This document shows, one piece after another, positions 22,586-32,285 of a stretch of DNA of 36,948 nucleotides. Made by a program: the position numbers and the translations under genes. Positions within the stretch are counted from its first letter, which is position 1. Each line of letters starts with the position of its first letter. The stretch is from an uncultured Lewinella sp. (lineage in GTDB: Bacteria; Bacteroidota; Bacteroidia; Chitinophagales; Saprospiraceae). The notes beneath the pieces are model-generated. The model did not search any database, was not told the origin of the DNA, and was given only the letters and a program-made list of their open reading frames with translations. The stretch spans positions 1 to 36,948 of the forward strand of contig CAJXPD010000084.1 of assembly GCA_913057785.1 (NCBI GenBank), written 5' to 3'.

Positions 22586-25444
22586 ATGGACTACAAGCCG
22601 AGAGACATCGAAATCAAATGGAGAAAGTACTGGGAAGAGAATGGTGTCTACAAAGTAGATAACCAGTCCGATAAGCCGAAGTACTACGTCTTGGACATGT
22701 TCCCCTACCCTTCCGGTGCGGGATTGCACGTGGGGCACCCGCTAGGTTACATTGCTTCGGACATCTACGCCCGATACAAGACCTTGAAAGGCTTTAATGT
22801 GCTTCACCCGATGGGATTCGATGCATTTGGTTTGCCAGCCGAAGAATACGCTTTGCAAACCGGTATTCATCCAGCCGTCTCGACCGATGAGAACATGGCG
22901 CGTTACCGGGAGCAATTGAGCAACTTGGGCTTTTCCTTCGACTGGAGCCGTGAAGTGTATACTTGTGATCCCAAATACTACAAGTGGACCCAATGGATCT
23001 TCACTATGTTGTTTGATCACTATTTCGATCAAAGTAGCAATAGTGCTAAGGCCATAAGCGACTTGGAGACTCAATTCGCCGCTGAAGGGAATGCCAAGGT
23101 CAAAGCAGCTACCACTCAGGAAGCTACCTTTAGTGCAGCGGACTGGAAAGCTTTCAGCAGGAAGGAGAAAGCCGAGATATTGATGAACTACCGATTGGCT
23201 TATCGTAAGATTGGCTATGTAAACTGGTGTGAAGAATTGGGTACGGTATTGGCCAACGATCAAGTAAAAGATGGTGTATCTGAGCGTGGTGGATATCCCG
23301 TAATCCAAAAGGCGATGACCCAATGGTATTTGCGGATTACCGCTTATGCTGATCGCTTGTTGTATGACTTGGACGACATCGACTGGTCGGATGCCTTGAA
23401 AACCATGCAGCGTAATTGGATCGGCCGTTCAGAAGGAGCAAGCATTCATTTTGAGGTCGTAGGTTCAGATGAAAAGATCGAAGTCTTTACCACTCGTCCT
23501 GATACGATTTTTGGTGCTACCTACATGGTTTTGGCACCGGAACACGATTTGGTAGCCAAATTGACCACGCCGGAGCAGCAGCAAGCGGTGGACGATTACT
23601 TGAGTTATGTAAATGCTCGATCAGAGATTGAACGAATGGCCGAAAAGAAGGTAACTGGAGCCTTCATAGGCGCCTATGCTACCAACCCCTTCACGAATAC
23701 TCAAATTCCCATCTGGATTGGCGAATATGTCTTGAAAGACTATGGCACTGGCGCCATTATGGCAGTACCCAGTGATGATGAAAGAGACAAAACTTTTGCC
23801 ACCAAATTTGAATTGCCGATTATTGACGTAGTTGATAAATCCAAATATCCCGGAGCCACCTTACACGATAAAGTGGGTGTAATTATCAACTCTGGTTTCA
23901 TGAACGGCATGGAAGTACCAGAAGCCATTACCGCGGCCTGCGCTAAGGTGGAAGAATTGGGAATTGGTAAAGCCCGAGTGAATTACAAGATGCGCGATGC
24001 CAATTTCAGTCGTCAGCGTTACTGGGGTGAACCTTTCCCCGTTAAATATGACAGCGAGGACATTGCACATATGATCCCGGTAGAAGACTTGCCAGTGGAG
24101 TTGCCAGATACTGATGATTTCAAGCCAGGTAAAGGTGGGCAGTCGCCTTTGTCCCGTTTGCAAGACTGGGTCAATGCAGAAGAAGGATTTGTTCGCGAAA
24201 CAGATACCATGCCAGCAGTGGCCGGTTCTTCTTGGTACTATTTGCGATACATGGATCCGAACAATGGTGATGAATTTGTTAGCCAAGATGCGGTAAACTA
24301 TTGGGAATCTGTCGATTTGTATGTGGGAGGTTCTGAGCACGCCGTAGCACACTTGATGTATGCTCGCTTCTGGCACAAATTCTTGCATGACAAGGGCTTG
24401 TTGCCGACCAATGAACCTTTCAAGAAGTTGATCAACCAGGGAATGATCCAGGGTGTGATTGAATTCATCTTCTTGGAAAAAGGAGCTGAAGGAGACCAAA
24501 AACGATTTGTGACTGCAGATATGGCTGCCGCTGAAGCAGACAAGGAATTTGCTAAGATTCCCGTACACGTCGACTTTGTTAGCAACTACGGCTCTCCCAA
24601 ATCCTACTTGAATAAAGAGGGAATTGAAAAATTCATAACGTGGCGTCCTGAGTATAGTGATGCTATTTTCGAATCGGAAAGCGGTACCTATCAGAAAGGG
24701 GCGGTTAGTTTGAAGGACGGAGCTGAGGAGTTGGTTATGACTACCTTGTCTGAGGTTGGTAAGATGTCTAAGTCCAAATTTAACGTGATCAACCCTGATC
24801 AGGTGATCGATCGCTATGGCACAGACTGTTTCCGCATGTACGAAATGTTTTTGGGGCCTATTGAGCAATCGAAGCCATGGGATACCAAAGGAATCGATGG
24901 CGTGAGTCGCTTCTTGCGTAAATTCTGGGCTTTGTTCTTTGATCAGCAGGGTAACTTCCAGTTGAGTGACGAAGCGCCTTCCAAGGAAGAATTGAAGTCT
25001 TTGCATACTGCCATTAAGAAGGTTAACGAGGATATTGAACGCTTTAATTTCAATACTTGCATCAGTGCCTTCATGGTCGCTTCTAATGAATTGGGCAAGT
25101 TGAAGTGCAATAAGCGAGATATCTTAGAACCCTTGATTATCTTGTTGGCACCATTTGGTCCTCACATAGCAGAAGAACTTTGGCATTTGTCGGGTAAAGA
25201 AGGAAGTGTTCACCACGCGACCTATCCGGTATTTGATGAAGCTCATTTGGTAGAGGATTCTGTAACTTACCCCATTGCAATCAATGGAAAGACTAGAGCA
25301 ACGGCTGAATTTCCGGCCGATGCGAGTCGCGAAGAATTGGAGAAAGCGGCAGTTGATGTCGAGGGAATCCAAAAATACACCGAAGGAAAAACCATCCGAA
25401 AGATCATTGTGGTACCTGGTAGAATGATCAATATTGTAGTTTAG
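22586..25444 (+). CDS. leuS: leucyl-tRNA synthetase
   Basis: A 952-residue class Ia aminoacyl-tRNA synthetase that charges tRNA-Leu. The ATP-binding signatures are HVGH (48-51, in YPSGAGLHVGH) and KMSKS (726-730). The CP1 editing domain (about 225-420, with TTRPDTIFGATYM) removes mischarged amino acids, and the anticodon-binding and C-terminal domains follow. The insertion between HVGH and KMSKS regions around residues 150-200, and the one before KMSKS (about 635-720), are usual in Bacteroidota LeuRS. Codon use is exceptional: by hand count 55 of 60 leucines are TTG, with two TTA, two CTT, one CTA and no CTC or CTG. The gene is single, with a long upstream region and a hairpin downstream. Confidence 0.98.
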   Translation: MDYKPRDIEIKWRKYWEENGVYKVDNQSDKPKYYVLDMFPYPSGAGLHVGHPLGYIASDIYARYKTLKGFNVLHPMGFDAFGLPAEEYALQTGIHPAVSTDENMARYREQLSNLGFSFDWSREVYTCDPKYYKWTQWIFTMLFDHYFDQSSNSAKAISDLETQFAAEGNAKVKAATTQEATFSAADWKAFSRKEKAEILMNYRLAYRKIGYVNWCEELGTVLANDQVKDGVSERGGYPVIQKAMTQWYLRITAYADRLLYDLDDIDWSDALKTMQRNWIGRSEGASIHFEVVGSDEKIEVFTTRPDTIFGATYMVLAPEHDLVAKLTTPEQQQAVDDYLSYVNARSEIERMAEKKVTGAFIGAYATNPFTNTQIPIWIGEYVLKDYGTGAIMAVPSDDERDKTFATKFELPIIDVVDKSKYPGATLHDKVGVIINSGFMNGMEVPEAITAACAKVEELGIGKARVNYKMRDANFSRQRYWGEPFPVKYDSEDIAHMIPVEDLPVELPDTDDFKPGKGGQSPLSRLQDWVNAEEGFVRETDTMPAVAGSSWYYLRYMDPNNGDEFVSQDAVNYWESVDLYVGGSEHAVAHLMYARFWHKFLHDKGLLPTNEPFKKLINQGMIQGVIEFIFLEKGAEGDQKRFVTADMAAAEADKEFAKIPVHVDFVSNYGSPKSYLNKEGIEKFITWRPEYSDAIFESESGTYQKGAVSLKDGAEELVMTTLSEVGKMSKSKFNVINPDQVIDRYGTDCFRMYEMFLGPIEQSKPWDTKGIDGVSRFLRKFWALFFDQQGNFQLSDEAPSKEELKSLHTAIKKVNEDIERFNFNTCISAFMVASNELGKLKCNKRDILEPLIILLAPFGPHIAEELWHLSGKEGSVHHATYPVFDEAHLVEDSVTYPIAINGKTRATAEFPADASREELEKAAVDVEGIQKYTEGKTIRKIIVVPGRMINIVV

Positions 25445-25506
25445 GCAATATCTTTCGTAGGCGCCGAAGGCGCTCTAATAAGCCCGACCTCAAGACAAAT
25501 ACTGGC

Positions 25507-25540
25507 CTGAATAAGGTTTGGATCCTCAAGCCTTATTCAG
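25507..25540 (+). terminator. hairpin downstream of leuS
   Basis: A perfect 10-bp stem CTGAATAAGG/CCTTATTCAG with a 14-base loop lies 62 bases after the leuS stop codon. No T-tract follows, so it may end or stabilise the transcript rather than act as a canonical intrinsic terminator. Confidence 0.45.
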
Positions 25541-25761
25541 CCAAGTTATGAACTGACCTTAAGGGGGTCTGGCTTTTCCACTCTCCTTTGAGTCAATTAT
25601 AAACGGAAATATTGGAAGTCAATCATGGTCTAAGTGTTGGATGAATGATCCGATGCTTATCAGACTAGGATTGTCCTCGACGTACATAAGTTGAGCTCAA
25701 GTGCTTGCTAAACCGGTGCCTGAGGCTTGCTTTTTGCGTGCATAGTACAATCAATTGCCTT

Positions 25762-27042
25762 TTGCAAACTGACAAGTTTAAAATAGGCTGGAAAACAGCC
25801 ATGGGCCTCGTCATTTCCAACATGATTGGAACGGGGGTGTTTACCAGTTTGGGCTTCCAGCTCGTCGAGGTACACAGTACTTGGAGTATTATTATTCTAT
25901 GGGTGCTCGGGGGCATCATCGCGCTAATCGGAGCTTTCACTTATGCAGAACTGGGTACACACTTTAAGGAATCCGGGGGTGATTATATTTTTCTTTCCCG
26001 AATCTTCCACCCTTTCCTCGGCTACCTCTACGCCTGGACTTCTCTAACCGTTGGCTTCTCTGCACCAGTGGCCATCGCTGCCATGGCTATGACGGATTAC
26101 TTGCGGCTGCCTCCCCTCATCGACGCCTATTCTACCTGGATTAGTATCGGCATCATCATCGCTTTAGCTTGGATCCACACTAAGACCATTCGGGTTAGTG
26201 GAAATTTCCAAGATTACTCTAGCGTGATTAAAATGATATTCGTGTTTCTACTCATTGCAGTAGGCTTCGCTTTTATGCCCTATGAAAACAACGCGGTTTC
26301 ATTTGATAATAGCTGGACGACTGATATCTGGAAACCAGGATTCGCCGTCTCCTTGATTTTTGTAACCTACGCTTACCAAGGGTGGAATTCTGCGGCCTAC
26401 ATCGTAGATGAAATCCGAGAGCCCCGGAAAAATTTACCCAAGTCCTTGATTGGAGGCACTGTAGCTGTTACCCTGGTGTATGTGCTCTTGCAGCTTGTTT
26501 TTTTGCGGCATGCGAGCTTTGGTGAGTTAGAAGGGCAGGTGGAAGTAGCCACAATTGCCTTTAACAATTTGGCCGGTGAAAACTGGGCCAAGTTTGTGAG
26601 TTATTTTATTTCTATTCAGCTGATTGCAACGATCAGTGGTTACCTCTGGATTGGCTCCAGAATAACCTTCGCCATGGCCAAGGAGCATTCGCTCTGGCAG
26701 TTTATTGCGGTGAAAACGGAGGGTGGTGTGCCGGTGCGAGCCATTTGGCTGCAGGTATTAATTAGTGCATTATTGACGTTAAGCGGTACTTTTGAGCAAG
26801 TAATGATCTATGCTGGCTTCGTATTGCAGTTGATGAGCACGCTAACCATTTCCAGCATTTTCTTCATTGAGAAAAAACCTGATACCTTTAAAGGCCCTTT
26901 TGGACACAAGCTTCAGATCTTCTATATACTCTTCAGCATTGTGGTGCTTTCCTATATCCTATATGAGCGACCATTGGAGAGTTTGGTTGGCTTGAGTATT
27001 CTCGTAATTGGAGGCATCACCTTTTTCTTGAAAAAGCGATAG
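25762..27042 (+). CDS. APC-family amino-acid permease
   Basis: A 426-residue polytopic transporter (about 12 membrane helices) of the amino acid-polyamine-organocation superfamily. The first helix carries the family motif SNMIGTGVFTSLG, whose unwound glycines bind the amino-acid backbone, and FTYAELGTHFKESGGDYIFL continues into helices 2-3 as in APC/LAT-type carriers. The substrate is unknown. No ATG precedes the conserved first helix: the first in-frame ATG (25801) would cut into it. In-frame TTG codons at 25705 and 25762 and a GTG at 25738 are candidates; 25762 (then QTDKFKIGW) gives the most family-like N-terminus. The stop codon is followed by two strong hairpins shared with the convergent secDF gene. 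Confidence 0.87.
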   Translation: MQTDKFKIGWKTAMGLVISNMIGTGVFTSLGFQLVEVHSTWSIIILWVLGGIIALIGAFTYAELGTHFKESGGDYIFLSRIFHPFLGYLYAWTSLTVGFSAPVAIAAMAMTDYLRLPPLIDAYSTWISIGIIIALAWIHTKTIRVSGNFQDYSSVIKMIFVFLLIAVGFAFMPYENNAVSFDNSWTTDIWKPGFAVSLIFVTYAYQGWNSAAYIVDEIREPRKNLPKSLIGGTVAVTLVYVLLQLVFLRHASFGELEGQVEVATIAFNNLAGENWAKFVSYFISIQLIATISGYLWIGSRITFAMAKEHSLWQFIAVKTEGGVPVRAIWLQVLISALLTLSGTFEQVMIYAGFVLQLMSTLTISSIFFIEKKPDTFKGPFGHKLQIFYILFSIVVLSYILYERPLESLVGLSILVIGGITFFLKKR

Positions 27043-27102
27043 TCTCACTTAGATTAAAATGACTGGGGTGAGTTCTTCGGACTTTCAGCTTGGCCTTAAA
27101 TG

Positions 27103-27142
27103 AGAAGCGCCTGCCCATCCAGATGGATGAGCAGGCGCTTCT
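27103..27142. terminator. first of two perfect hairpins between permease and secDF
   Basis: AGAAGCGCCTGC (27103-27114) pairs over all 12 bases with GCAGGCGCTTCT (27131-27142), and inside it CATCC/GGATG (27116-27120, 27125-27129) extends the stem to a 4-base loop. It lies 60 bases after the permease stop. No T-tract follows on either strand. Confidence 0.6.
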
Positions 27143-27149
27143 GTTCCTA

Positions 27150-27180
27150 AGTCATGGGGTGAATGATTCACCCCATGACT
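27150..27180. terminator. second perfect hairpin between permease and secDF
   Basis: AGTCATGGGGTGAA (27150-27163) pairs over all 14 bases with TTCACCCCATGACT (27167-27180) around a 3-base loop. It begins 7 bases after the first hairpin and ends 13 bases from the secDF stop codon. It too lacks a T-tract. Confidence 0.65.
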
Positions 27181-27193
27181 GGAACGCAAGCTC

Positions 27194-30100
27194 TTACTTG
27201 GCTTTAGCAGCCGCGCGAGAGAAGCTCTTCTTGCTATCTACCTCTTTTGGCTTCAAGTCACCAGACAAATCAGACATGATTGGAGTGGCGATGAAAACAG
27301 AAGAGTAGGTACCCACGATAATACCAACTAACAAGGCAAAAGCAAAGCCTTTGATACTGGCACCACCGAAGATAAACAATACCGCAACCATGAAGAAAGT
27401 AGTCACCGAGGTAATGATCGTACGACTAATCGTACTGTTCACTGCCATGTTGATAACTTCTTCTTTAGTATTCTTGGTGTAGATATTTAAGTATTCTCGA
27501 ATTCTATCGAATACCACCACGGTATCGTTGATAGAATAACCGATTACAGTCAAGATCGCAGCAATAAAGGCTTGATCGATCTCCATAGTCCAAGGGAAGA
27601 TGCCGTGACCTAAGGAGAAGATAGCCAGTACGATCAATGTATCGTGGAACAAGGCTGCTACCGCACCCATACTGTATTGCCACTTACTGAATCGTACGAA
27701 GATGTACCCGAAGATCAGTAATAAGGCGAAGATGGCTGCCTGAAAGGCACTATCCTGAATATCATCCGCAATGGTTGGACCTACACGACTAGAACTAGTT
27801 ACGTGTGTTCCTTTACCATCAGGATTCTTGAAGTTACCTATCTTCAGACCACCACCTGCTACGGAGTTTACTCCAGCAAACAGTTTATCCATTACCAAAT
27901 CAACTGGCTTAGGCTGATTTGGCTCTTCCTCAGCATCAATCAGGTAATCCGTAGTAACATTAAAGGTATTGGCGTTATCCACCACCTTCACCACAGGAGC
28001 ACTTCCTTCGAATGCCGTCGTTAAGGCATTACGTAGCTCATCAGCAGTAGTCTCTTGCTCCATCGTGATGTTATAAGAGAAACCTCCCTTAAAGTCTACA
28101 CCTAATTCGAAACTACGGGTAAACATGGAAACTAAGCCCAACGCGATAACAACACCAGAAATGACATAGGCAATCTTACGTTTACCCAACCAATCAATGC
28201 TAAGATTAGTGAAAGCATTTCTCGAGAAGTTAGTATCGAACTGAATACCTCTTCCTTTGCTTGTCCACCAGTCGATCATCAAGCGACCCACCAATACAGC
28301 AGTAAATAAAGAAGATAACACACCAATGATCAATACTACTGCGAAACCTTTGATCGGTCCAAGACCGAAGTAGGCCAAAACGAAGGCTGTAAGGATCGTC
28401 GTTACGTTGGCATCAATGATCGCTGAATACGAGTTTTTGAAACCATCGGCAATGGCAATCATCATCGACTTACCGGCTCGCACTTCCTCTCGGATACGCT
28501 CATAGATGATTACGTTGGCATCTACCGCCATACCGATCGTGAGGATGATACCCGCGATACCTGGTAGCGTCAATACCGTACCTAGAGAAGCCAAAGCACC
28601 AAAGATGAAGATCATGTTCAACAATAGCGCGATGATAGAGATAATACCACCTCCTCCGTAGTACACAATCATAAAGGCCAAAAGGATAGCGAAACCAATC
28701 ACCAATGCACGCAAAGAGCGATCGATATTATCCTGTCCAAGAGAAGGACCTACCAAATTTTCCTGAATGATCTTCGTTTCAGCAGGCAACTTACCAACTT
28801 GAAGAATGTTCGCAAAGTCAGTCGCTTCCTGCACAGAATATCGACCAGTGATAGAAGAACTACCACCTGTAATCGGCTCGTTTACACTTGGTGCAGATAC
28901 CACCTCATCATCCAACAAGATGGCAATCTCTCTACGGTTGTCTTGAGCTGCCTCAGTCGTCAATCTCGCCCAGGTCTTAGCTCCTGTTCCATCCATTTTC
29001 ACGGAAACACCAATCTCGTTGGTATTTGGATCTGGCTGTGGAGCAGCATCCGTTACGTGATCCCCTGATAGAGGAGCTTCTTGACGTTCTGTCTTAATAC
29101 CGTATAATTGATATTGATCTGCATTCTTGTCATCACCAGTTAGCGATACTGGATCCTTAGACCAGTGGAAACTAATATCAGCAGGGAACAAGGATTGAAC
29201 CTCTTCTCTGGACAAGTATTCATTCACCTGCTTTACCTTGTTTCTACTGGCGTAACCCAAAATAGCCGTAGCGGCATTTCCTGGATTTAAGCTTAAGATA
29301 GAGAATAATGGTCCGGCGTTAGAATTCGTATCGTAAATGGTATCAATGCTTGCTACTGTACCTGGGATATCTACCCCAGAAGTATCCTTTTGAGGAATCG
29401 TATCGATTCTTAGAATCTGTGGTTCCAAGTTCACATTCTCCGTATTCGCCAATACACTATTCGCAGAAGCGAAAGCTTGGAAAATACCTGGATCGTTCAT
29501 TCGATATATCTTCCAGAATTCCAACTTAGCCGTAGCCTGCAAGTAATTTCTTGCCCGCTCTGGGTTATCTATGCCTGGAAGTTCTACCAAGATCAGGTCA
29601 CGTTCACTATCTAGAGATACATTAGGTTGAGTAACACCTAATTTGTCAATTCGTTCCTTAAGTAACTTGAAAGTAAGATCTACAGTCTCATTGGATTTGC
29701 TACGCAAAATTCCGACTACATCTCCATCTGAAGTTTCGTAATTGATTTCATCACGAAGGGCTTCGTTCCGCTGGAAGATAGGTGCTAAACGCTTGTCTCC
29801 ACTGATATCTCTCCACGCATCTGCAAATAATGTGATAAAGTCGGACTGTGCTGTCTTTTGGGCTTGGCTTGCTTTTTCTAACGCTTCAACAAAAGTGGGG
29901 TCTTTCGAGTCATTGGCCAGGGATCTTAAAAACTCCCTGAGGTCTACTTGTAGGACGACGCTCATACCTCCTTTGAGGTCGAGGCCTAAGGCTAATTGTT
30001 GAGCTTTAAGCTCTTGATACGTGTAGGATTTCAGCATCGGAATCCTGAAAACTTGTTCCGTGGACATTGAGTCCAGGAACTCGGTCCGTTTTGACTTCAA

Positions 30101-30262
30101 AACGGAATCCCTCAATTCCTCCTGTACTTGATCTGAGGCTGACTTTGCAAAAGCGTCTGCTTCGCGCTCCACCCTATTGGTCGGAATCACGGTCAGATAC
30201 TGTATCAAAGTAACCACCAGCATCACTACAAGGAAGAATCTTACAACTCCTTTACCTTGCAT
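27194..30262 (-). CDS. secDF: protein translocase subunits SecD and SecF, single-chain fusion
   Basis: A 1022-residue fusion of SecD and SecF, the proton-driven membrane proteins that pull exported proteins out of SecYEG. The SecD half has the N-terminal helix, the LGLDLKGGMSVVLQVD motif, the periplasmic P1 domain with a long insertion typical of Bacteroidota, and a membrane block including AGIILTIGMAVDANVIIYERIREE. The SecF half begins near residue 690 (LSIDWLGKRKIAYVISG) with FELGVDFKGGFSYNI and ends with the second membrane block containing TVIGYSINDTVVVFDRIREYL. Both halves keep the Asp and Arg of the proton path (VDANV and NDTVVVFDRIRE). A consensus promoter lies about 100 bases upstream. 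It would serve the many exported proteins encoded nearby. Confidence 0.97.
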   Translation of the reverse strand: MQGKGVVRFFLVVMLVVTLIQYLTVIPTNRVEREADAFAKSASDQVQEELRDSVLKSKRTEFLDSMSTEQVFRIPMLKSYTYQELKAQQLALGLDLKGGMSVVLQVDLREFLRSLANDSKDPTFVEALEKASQAQKTAQSDFITLFADAWRDISGDKRLAPIFQRNEALRDEINYETSDGDVVGILRSKSNETVDLTFKLLKERIDKLGVTQPNVSLDSERDLILVELPGIDNPERARNYLQATAKLEFWKIYRMNDPGIFQAFASANSVLANTENVNLEPQILRIDTIPQKDTSGVDIPGTVASIDTIYDTNSNAGPLFSILSLNPGNAATAILGYASRNKVKQVNEYLSREEVQSLFPADISFHWSKDPVSLTGDDKNADQYQLYGIKTERQEAPLSGDHVTDAAPQPDPNTNEIGVSVKMDGTGAKTWARLTTEAAQDNRREIAILLDDEVVSAPSVNEPITGGSSSITGRYSVQEATDFANILQVGKLPAETKIIQENLVGPSLGQDNIDRSLRALVIGFAILLAFMIVYYGGGGIISIIALLLNMIFIFGALASLGTVLTLPGIAGIILTIGMAVDANVIIYERIREEVRAGKSMMIAIADGFKNSYSAIIDANVTTILTAFVLAYFGLGPIKGFAVVLIIGVLSSLFTAVLVGRLMIDWWTSKGRGIQFDTNFSRNAFTNLSIDWLGKRKIAYVISGVVIALGLVSMFTRSFELGVDFKGGFSYNITMEQETTADELRNALTTAFEGSAPVVKVVDNANTFNVTTDYLIDAEEEPNQPKPVDLVMDKLFAGVNSVAGGGLKIGNFKNPDGKGTHVTSSSRVGPTIADDIQDSAFQAAIFALLLIFGYIFVRFSKWQYSMGAVAALFHDTLIVLAIFSLGHGIFPWTMEIDQAFIAAILTVIGYSINDTVVVFDRIREYLNIYTKNTKEEVINMAVNSTISRTIITSVTTFFMVAVLFIFGGASIKGFAFALLVGIIVGTYSSVFIATPIMSDLSGDLKPKEVDSKKSFSRAAAKAK

Positions 30263-30363
30263 AACTCGAAAATTTTAAAAAATTGTTAGAATAAAAGCGT
30301 TAAAAATAAAGAGTATAATCCCCCGGTCAGTACCCGTACGGATACCTCAGAAGAAAAACTGGG

Positions 30364-30392
30364 CAAATATACGCCTTTTAACTAAACTGCAA
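30364..30392 (-). promoter_or_regulatory. promoter of secDF
   Basis: On the minus strand TTG (30392-30390), 18 bases, then TATATTTG (30371-30364), an exact -7 element. Transcription would start near 30359, leaving a leader of about 97 AT-rich bases before the secDF ATG. Confidence 0.75.
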
Positions 30393-30703
30393 TAGTTTGA
30401 TTTATTTTCTTCTGGTATTATCCGACTAATGCTCCTGGAATTATCATATAAGTCTTTAAAGGCCTGTCATTTGCATACCGATATTTAATAGCTTGATAAT
30501 AGCGTAGAAGCCAACTCAAAGACCATTATTCCCATTAATCCATGTTTAAAAACAACTAATCGCCGACTCAAGCCCAACTAAATGGACCAAATGTGGCAGA
30601 CATTTCCTTTATTCCGAAGAATGTGCGAAATTTACCCCGTGCTTATGCAAAAGCGTTCATAAGTTCAATACCAACACTTTAAAAACGAAAAACGATAACA
30701 ACA
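30393..30703. other. intergenic stretch upstream of the DUF1080 gene
   Basis: The rest of the divergent gap between secDF and the DUF1080 gene holds no recognisable gene or RNA. I could not find a TAnnTTTG element with proper spacing in front of the DUF1080 start, so its promoter is unassigned. Confidence 0.4.
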
Positions 30704-32089
30704 ATGAGACAAGTCAAAACAGGCCTTCTTTTTATGCTGTGTCTATTCCTTACAGCTGGCCTCCAAGCCAACAATGATGATGGCTGGGTTTCCCTCTTTA
30801 ATGGAAAAGATCTTTCCGGCTGGAAAAAACTAAATGGCAAGGCAGAGTATCACATCGAGGGAGATGCCATCGTTGGCGTTTCGCAGCTCAATACGCCTAA
30901 CACTTTCCTCACCACTGAAAAGTACTACACTGATTTCATCCTAGAGGTGGAAGTAAAAGTCCACCCGCTTTTGAATTCCGGTATCCAGATTCGCAGTAAC
31001 AGCATGAAGGAGTATCGCGACGGTCGTGTCCATGGCTATCAAGTGGAAATTGATCCTAGCAAAAGAGCTTATAGTGGAGGAATCTATGATGAAGCTCGGC
31101 GTGGGTGGCTTTACCCCCTAGCAGACAATCCTAGAGGTCGGGAGGCTTTCAAGGGTGGTCAATGGAATAAGTATCACATCGAAGCCGTAGGTAACGAACT
31201 TCGCGTATGGGTAAATGGCGTGAACACCGCCAACCTGGTAGATGATATGACAGCTAAGGGTTTCATTTGCTTGCAAGTACATAGCATTGGAAATAAAGAG
31301 CAGGCGGGTACAGAAGTTAGATGGCGTAATATCCGTATCAAGACTGATAACTTGGAAGCGGATCGTTGGGACATGGACCCTAGCACCAAGGAAATCAACC
31401 TTGTAGCTAACACTTTAACTGATTACGAAAAGCGCAAAGGATGGCGTTTGCTTTGGGATGGTAAAAGTTCTGACGGCTGGATTGGCGCCAAATTGGATCA
31501 TTTCCCAAAGAAAGGTTGGACCATGAAAGATGGTGTTTTGACTGTGGAGTCATCTGGTGGTGCTGAATCCAGAAATGGTGGAGATATCATTACAGAAAAG
31601 CAATACAGTGATTTTGAGCTTAAAGTGGAATTCAAGATCACCGAGGGAGCAAACAGTGGCATCAAGTACTTCGTTGATCCCGAATTAAATAAGAAAGAAG
31701 GCTCTGCGATTGGACCTGAATTCCAAATCCTAGATGATAAAAAACACCCAGACGCTAAAAAGGGTGTAAGCGGTAATCGTACCGTCGGCTCACTTTATGA
31801 CCTCATCACGGCTAAGAATCTTTCAGTTCCAAGTCGTGGTAAGCCTTTCAATGGAATCGGCAAATGGAATCGGGCGCATATCATAGCTAAGGATGGACAT
31901 GTAGAACATTGGCTAAATGGCTACAAAGTGGTGGAATACGAAAGAGGAACTCAAATGTGGAAGGCCTTGGTAGCCTATAGTAAATACCAGAAATGGCCGA
32001 GCTTTGGAGAAAAACCACAAGGACATATCCTTTTGCAGGACCACGGAGACGAGGTCCATTTCAGAAGCATTAAGATCAGAGAACTATAA
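30704..32089 (+). CDS. tandem DUF1080 (3-keto-disaccharide hydrolase) protein
   Basis: A 461-residue exported protein with a signal peptide (about 1-22, ending LQA-N) and two DUF1080 domains: about 26-207 (from GWVSLFNGKDLSGWKKLNG) and about 243-461 (from WRLLWDGKSSDGWIG). DUF1080 has the concanavalin-like jelly-roll fold; Pfam names it after the 3-keto-disaccharide hydrolase activity described for the family, cleaving sugars that were first oxidised at C3. Both copies keep the paired NSGI and final W/H-rich strands (NSGIQIRS and NSGIKYFVDPE). Its position in the periplasm or at the surface fits breakdown of oligosaccharides. The gene ends at a strong hairpin terminator before the GH113-like lipoprotein gene. 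Confidence 0.9.
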   Translation: MRQVKTGLLFMLCLFLTAGLQANNDDGWVSLFNGKDLSGWKKLNGKAEYHIEGDAIVGVSQLNTPNTFLTTEKYYTDFILEVEVKVHPLLNSGIQIRSNSMKEYRDGRVHGYQVEIDPSKRAYSGGIYDEARRGWLYPLADNPRGREAFKGGQWNKYHIEAVGNELRVWVNGVNTANLVDDMTAKGFICLQVHSIGNKEQAGTEVRWRNIRIKTDNLEADRWDMDPSTKEINLVANTLTDYEKRKGWRLLWDGKSSDGWIGAKLDHFPKKGWTMKDGVLTVESSGGAESRNGGDIITEKQYSDFELKVEFKITEGANSGIKYFVDPELNKKEGSAIGPEFQILDDKKHPDAKKGVSGNRTVGSLYDLITAKNLSVPSRGKPFNGIGKWNRAHIIAKDGHVEHWLNGYKVVEYERGTQMWKALVAYSKYQKWPSFGEKPQGHILLQDHGDEVHFRSIKIREL

Positions 32090-32109
32090 CTCGCCCTAAA
32101 ACGTTAATT

Positions 32110-32160
32110 GATAGAGACTTGAGTAAATTAAAGTAGTTTACTCAAGTCTTTATCTTTACC
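32110..32160 (+). terminator. terminator of the DUF1080 gene
   Basis: An 18-bp stem with a single mismatch (32110-32127 and 32137-32154; core GACTTGAGTAAA/TTTACTCAAGTC) has a 9-base loop and is followed by a T-rich stretch. It begins 21 bases after the DUF1080 stop codon and so separates that transcript from the next gene. Confidence 0.75.
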
Positions 32161-32285
32161 CTTTCAACCAATAGCTTAAGTAGTGTAGGTGCGTACGATG
32201 GCGAAGGTAGGTCTTGAGTCATGGTGCATACTGTATTCAATACCTTGGATTTTGCATAAACTGTCTGTTACCTAAAACTGCTGTT

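Noticed and set aside
23861..25006. A 381-codon open frame on the minus strand inside leuS
   Set aside because: It is codon-aligned with leuS, and its openness follows from leuS avoiding TTA and CTA; its stop is exactly the TTA at 23861. LeuRS has all its motifs, so the antisense frame is a shadow.
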